Part shown: positions 61,396-64,000 of the stretch, one piece after another
Position numbering within the stretch: the stretch's first letter is position 1
Layout of the letters: each line of letters starts with the position of its first letter
Origin: Vitrella brassicaformis
Lineage: Eukaryota > Sar > Vitrellaceae
Reading direction: 5' to 3'
Length of the DNA stretch: 64,000 nt
Assembly (NCBI GenBank): GCA_001179505.1
Contig: CDMY01000476.1
Coordinates: 1 to 64,000 of the forward strand
Position numbers and translations under genes: made by a program
The notes under the pieces: model-generated
Told to the model about the DNA's origin: nothing
Databases searched by the model: none
The model's input: only the letters and a program-made list of their open reading frames with translations

Positions 61396-62197
61396 TCACT
61401 TGGGGAGCATGTCGGCACTCGAGATCTGACACAGAGAGAGAGACAGACACATTACGCACGAAATCGCAACAGCACTCACGGCCCCCTGGCTGATTGAACA
61501 GGGCAGGGCGATCTCGCCGCCTTGACGCACCTCTTTTGATATGGCCCCATTGATGGCGCTGTCGGCCTTGTGGTACGTCTTGGCGTACTGGTCGTCAAAC
61601 TCCTTGGCGCGATTCAACCTACACAGGCGTTCGGGTCAATCCATCAATCTGCCCGCCAGTCGGTTCTGTCTGCTCGGTTGTTGTCCTCACTTGAATATGG
61701 TGGATGAGAGGAGGGCCGCCACAAAGCCGGCGAAGAAGTAGACGGGGAACCACTCCCCTCCACCATCAGCACCTGATTGATCAAGCGATAAGCAGGCAGA
61801 CATTGGCCTGTTGGGGTGTGTGTGTGTGTGTGTGTATGGTTGTCACCTTTGTTCATGACGTTGGTGGTGATGAATGCGACGGCGAGTGCGGGGTTGAGGC
61901 ACGCGCCGCTGACTGGTACCATCGTGCCCACCGACACGTAGATCTGGAAGCCAATCGCCAGGCCGAAATAATCGTTGGGGAAGTCACTGCCCCATAAACA
62001 AATGGATCGATGGATGACCATGCACATCATACGAACAGGCAGTCAGCACATCAGCAGACGACAGAGTCATGTCTGTCTTTGTGCGTGGTTTGTTTGGAGG
62101 CTTGGCTTACGTGTGTCCGAATGCCACGTGCAGGACGACCCAGTGAAAGAAGGCCGTCATGATCACCTCAATCTGCACACACAACACACAACACACA

Positions 62198-62234
<37 letters not shown>

Positions 62235-63101
62235 CAACAACCCAGACCAAATCCGGCAAGGACGCCATGCAGCACATGAGGTGGGTGGCCCCCTCCCTCC
62301 CTGCGTCTCCACTTAACCAGGAACGCCTCGCCGGCGCCGTAGACGGTTCCGTCAGGCCTCGTCCCTGGCGCGATGCCGATGGTCTCGCCGGTGATGCCCC
62401 AGGCCACCAGCGCACCGCAGAACGCACCCAGCATCTGGGAGCACCAGTAGGAAAACACCGACATGAAGGTGTGCAGGTCAGGACGGGCCAGCCACATCGC
62501 CTGCACACAGACAGACACATAGAGAGAGATGTGTGTCATCCACACGTATTTGATTTGAGAGTGATATGGCTGGCTATGTGTGTGTGTGTGTGTGGCTGGC
62601 TGACCAGGGATAGCCCGGGGTTGAAGTTGGATCCCGTGATGATGCCCATCGAGTAGATCATGGCGGCGCAGTAGAGTCCGACTTTGAGGGCTGTGTCGGT
62701 CTGCCCGTGGATGACGTTGATGCAGATCAAGAACGCCAGACCAAAAGTCACGCAGAACTCGCCCAGATAGGCTGCACACATACACGACCGACCGACACAT
62801 TTCCCCGTGGACCTTCGATCAACTGCTGTGTTTGCGGGGGTGCTGACTGACTGACTGACTGACCTCCAAAGTTGTAGTTTTGGTTGGCGAAGTTGTTCCT
62901 TTTGCCCAGTACCTGCAGCATCGCGTGGGTGCGTCCGCGGAGCAGACAGGCAGACAGACAGACAGGCAGCAGCACAGTGCTGATGCAGGCTGCATGCAGA
63001 GAATGGGATGTGCCTCTCATCTCGGTACCTACCTGCGCAACCTTCCTGAGGATGCCGTCGTAGGGCAGAGCGTCGTTGAACTTGATCGGGTTGAACACCA
63101 T
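61396..63101 (-). CDS. Aquaporin-like channel with NPG and NPA-L motifs
   Basis: Nine exons from ATG 63101 to TGA 61396-61398. Order: MVFNPIKFNDALPYDG, AYLGEFCVTFGLAFLICIN (TM1), VGLYCAAMIYSMGIITGSN then NPG in FNPGLSL (first half-helix), ALARPDL-type link into HTFMSVFSYWCSQMLGAFCG (TM3), VIMTAFFHWVVLHVAFGHT (TM4), DYFGLAIGFQIYVSVGTM (TM5), VPVSGACLNPALAVAF (second half-helix) and FPVYFFAGFVAALLSSTIF (TM6). The MIP/aquaporin fold is clear. The first NPA is NPG, and the second NPA is followed by Leu, where nearly all water channels have the ar/R filter Arg. Selectivity is therefore likely altered. The cytosolic tail (EFDDQYAKTYHKADSAI) is charged. Confidence 0.85.
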
Positions 63102-63442
63102 GATGATGTGAAGGACCAATGACTCACTGACTCGCTGACTGACAGCCCAAGAACCGAACCGCCTCAAAGGTCGATCAATGGATGCAACAATTGCTGTGCA
63201 AGCAGCGGTGCTCTGGCACTCTCTGGCGTCCTCTCTCCCTCCACCGTGGTTGCCTCTCGGCGAGCTTGCGGGGAGCGGTTCCCATGTTTACGAAGCTGAA
63301 GGAGGAGAGGCGATTGCCAGGCAGAGGAAAGACGCGCAGATCAGGTCCTTTCTCTTGTTGTCAGCCTTCCCTCCTGACCGCCTTGCTGCCGTCTAATCGA
63401 CCTCTCTCTCGCTCGAACCAACCACCACATACATCACTCAAG
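63102..63442. promoter_or_regulatory. Divergent spacer between aquaporin and formamidase
   Basis: 341 bp between start codons; no motif recognised. Formamidase exon 1 is only 11 nt, so most of its 5' region lies here. Confidence 0.4.
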
Positions 63443-64000
63443 ATGCCGCCTCGGTGAGTGAGCAGAAAGACGAGCAGGGCTGCAGACACTGCACCCAAGG
63501 CTCGTGTGCGCGTGCTAAATGCTGCATGCATCTTGCATCATGCATGCCATTGAGCGCCCACTTTTCCTGTGTCGATGCAATGCAATGCAGCACTCCCATT
63601 CCCCTGATCACCGTGAATCCCGCCAAGAAGCCGTGGGAGCAGGAGAAGCCGCTGCACAACCGCTGGCACCCCGACATCCCCGCTGTGGCTGAGGTCAAGG
63701 AGGGCGACCTCTTCACCGTCGAAACCGTCGACTGGACCGGAGGGCAGATCAAAGACGATGACAATTCCGATGACGTCAAGTTTGTCGACCTCTCACAGGT
63801 CAGCCAGTCAGCCTCGCTCGTTCGTTCAGACACAGACACACATGGACGGGCAGATGTGTGGGTGTGGGTGTGGGTTCATGTCTGTCAGGTGCATTATCTG
63901 TCTGGTCCGATCAAGGTGACCGACAAGGACGGCGTGCCTGCCAAGCCCGGCGACATTCTGGTGGTGGAGTTGTCCAACCTCTACCCACTGGCGGGCGACG
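63443..64000 (+). CDS. Formamidase/acetamidase (FmdA/AmdA family), 5' part
   Basis: Exon 1 is a short ATG CCG CCT CG (63443-63453). Exon 2 starts at 63591 with TPIPLITVNPAKKPWEQE, then KPLHNRWHPDIPAVAEVKEG, FTVETVDWTGGQIKDDDNSD and DVKFVDLSQ, and exon 3 from 63890 reads VHYLSGPIKVTDKDGVPAKP then GDILVVELSNLYPLAGD and runs off the window. These are the family's conserved N-terminal strands (PLHNRWHPDIP, VDWTGGQI, VHYLSGP). Formamidases hydrolyse formamide to formate and ammonia; related acetamidases act on acetamide. The Cys-Glu-Lys catalytic set lies downstream of the window, so only the family is certain. Confidence 0.88.

Overview
The window is nuclear DNA of a protist with dense, intron-rich genes. 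Introns are GT-AG, mostly about 70-120 nt and packed with TG microsatellite; exons are GC-rich. A four-EF-hand CDPK, a BT1 folate/biopterin transporter, a secreted TSP1 plus VWA adhesin-like protein, a ciliary B9 protein, TMEM16 and a membrane hybrid histidine kinase together point to a free-living alveolate. A chromerid such as Vitrella is my best guess. That species call is inference from gene content and intron style, not from a search. I saw no rRNA, tRNA, CRISPR or transposase.

Layout. A partial low-complexity gene (1-1500, +) is followed by 2.2 kb of mostly repeats, then two minus-strand genes: an alpha/beta hydrolase with an in-frame stop (3663-4957) and a large anoctamin (5423-11818). 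From there strands alternate almost perfectly: MAT1 (+), amino-acid permease (-), ferritin (+), B9D2 (-), CDK7-like kinase (+), SET protein (-), hybrid histidine kinase (+), LMBRD2-like (-), small RS protein (+), secreted HHIIPKS protein (-), TSP1/VWA protein (+), possible micro-gene (-), cyclin H (+), MORN-TGS1 fusion (-), CDPK (+), unknown (-), BT1 transporter (+), DEDDy exonuclease (-), mitochondrial carrier (+), aquaporin (-), formamidase (+, runs off the end). The minus/plus neighbours are head-to-head, with 79 to about 740 bp between start codons. The tail-to-tail gaps are about 0.4-1.5 kb and hold nearly all the simple repeats.

Links between genes. MAT1 and cyclin H are two of the three subunits of the CDK-activating kinase of TFIIH. 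The CDK between them has CDK7-like features, so the whole complex may be encoded within 30 kb. Ferritin, aquaporin, carrier and the two transporters are unlinked housekeeping functions.

Main oddities: a MORN-repeat/TGS1 cap-hypermethylase fusion with an in-frame TAG; a copy of its 3' end next to the RS gene; two short tandem duplications in the histidine kinase, one of which breaks the frame; a ferritin and an aquaporin missing signature residues; three GT...AG intervals of 15-24 nt that would restore or shorten reading frames if spliced; and TG tracts that follow the transcribed strand. Exon borders were read by hand from frame, homology and splice sites, so small errors are likely; where exon lengths were summed (MAT1, permease, ferritin, B9D2, SET, carrier, anoctamin) they gave an intact frame.
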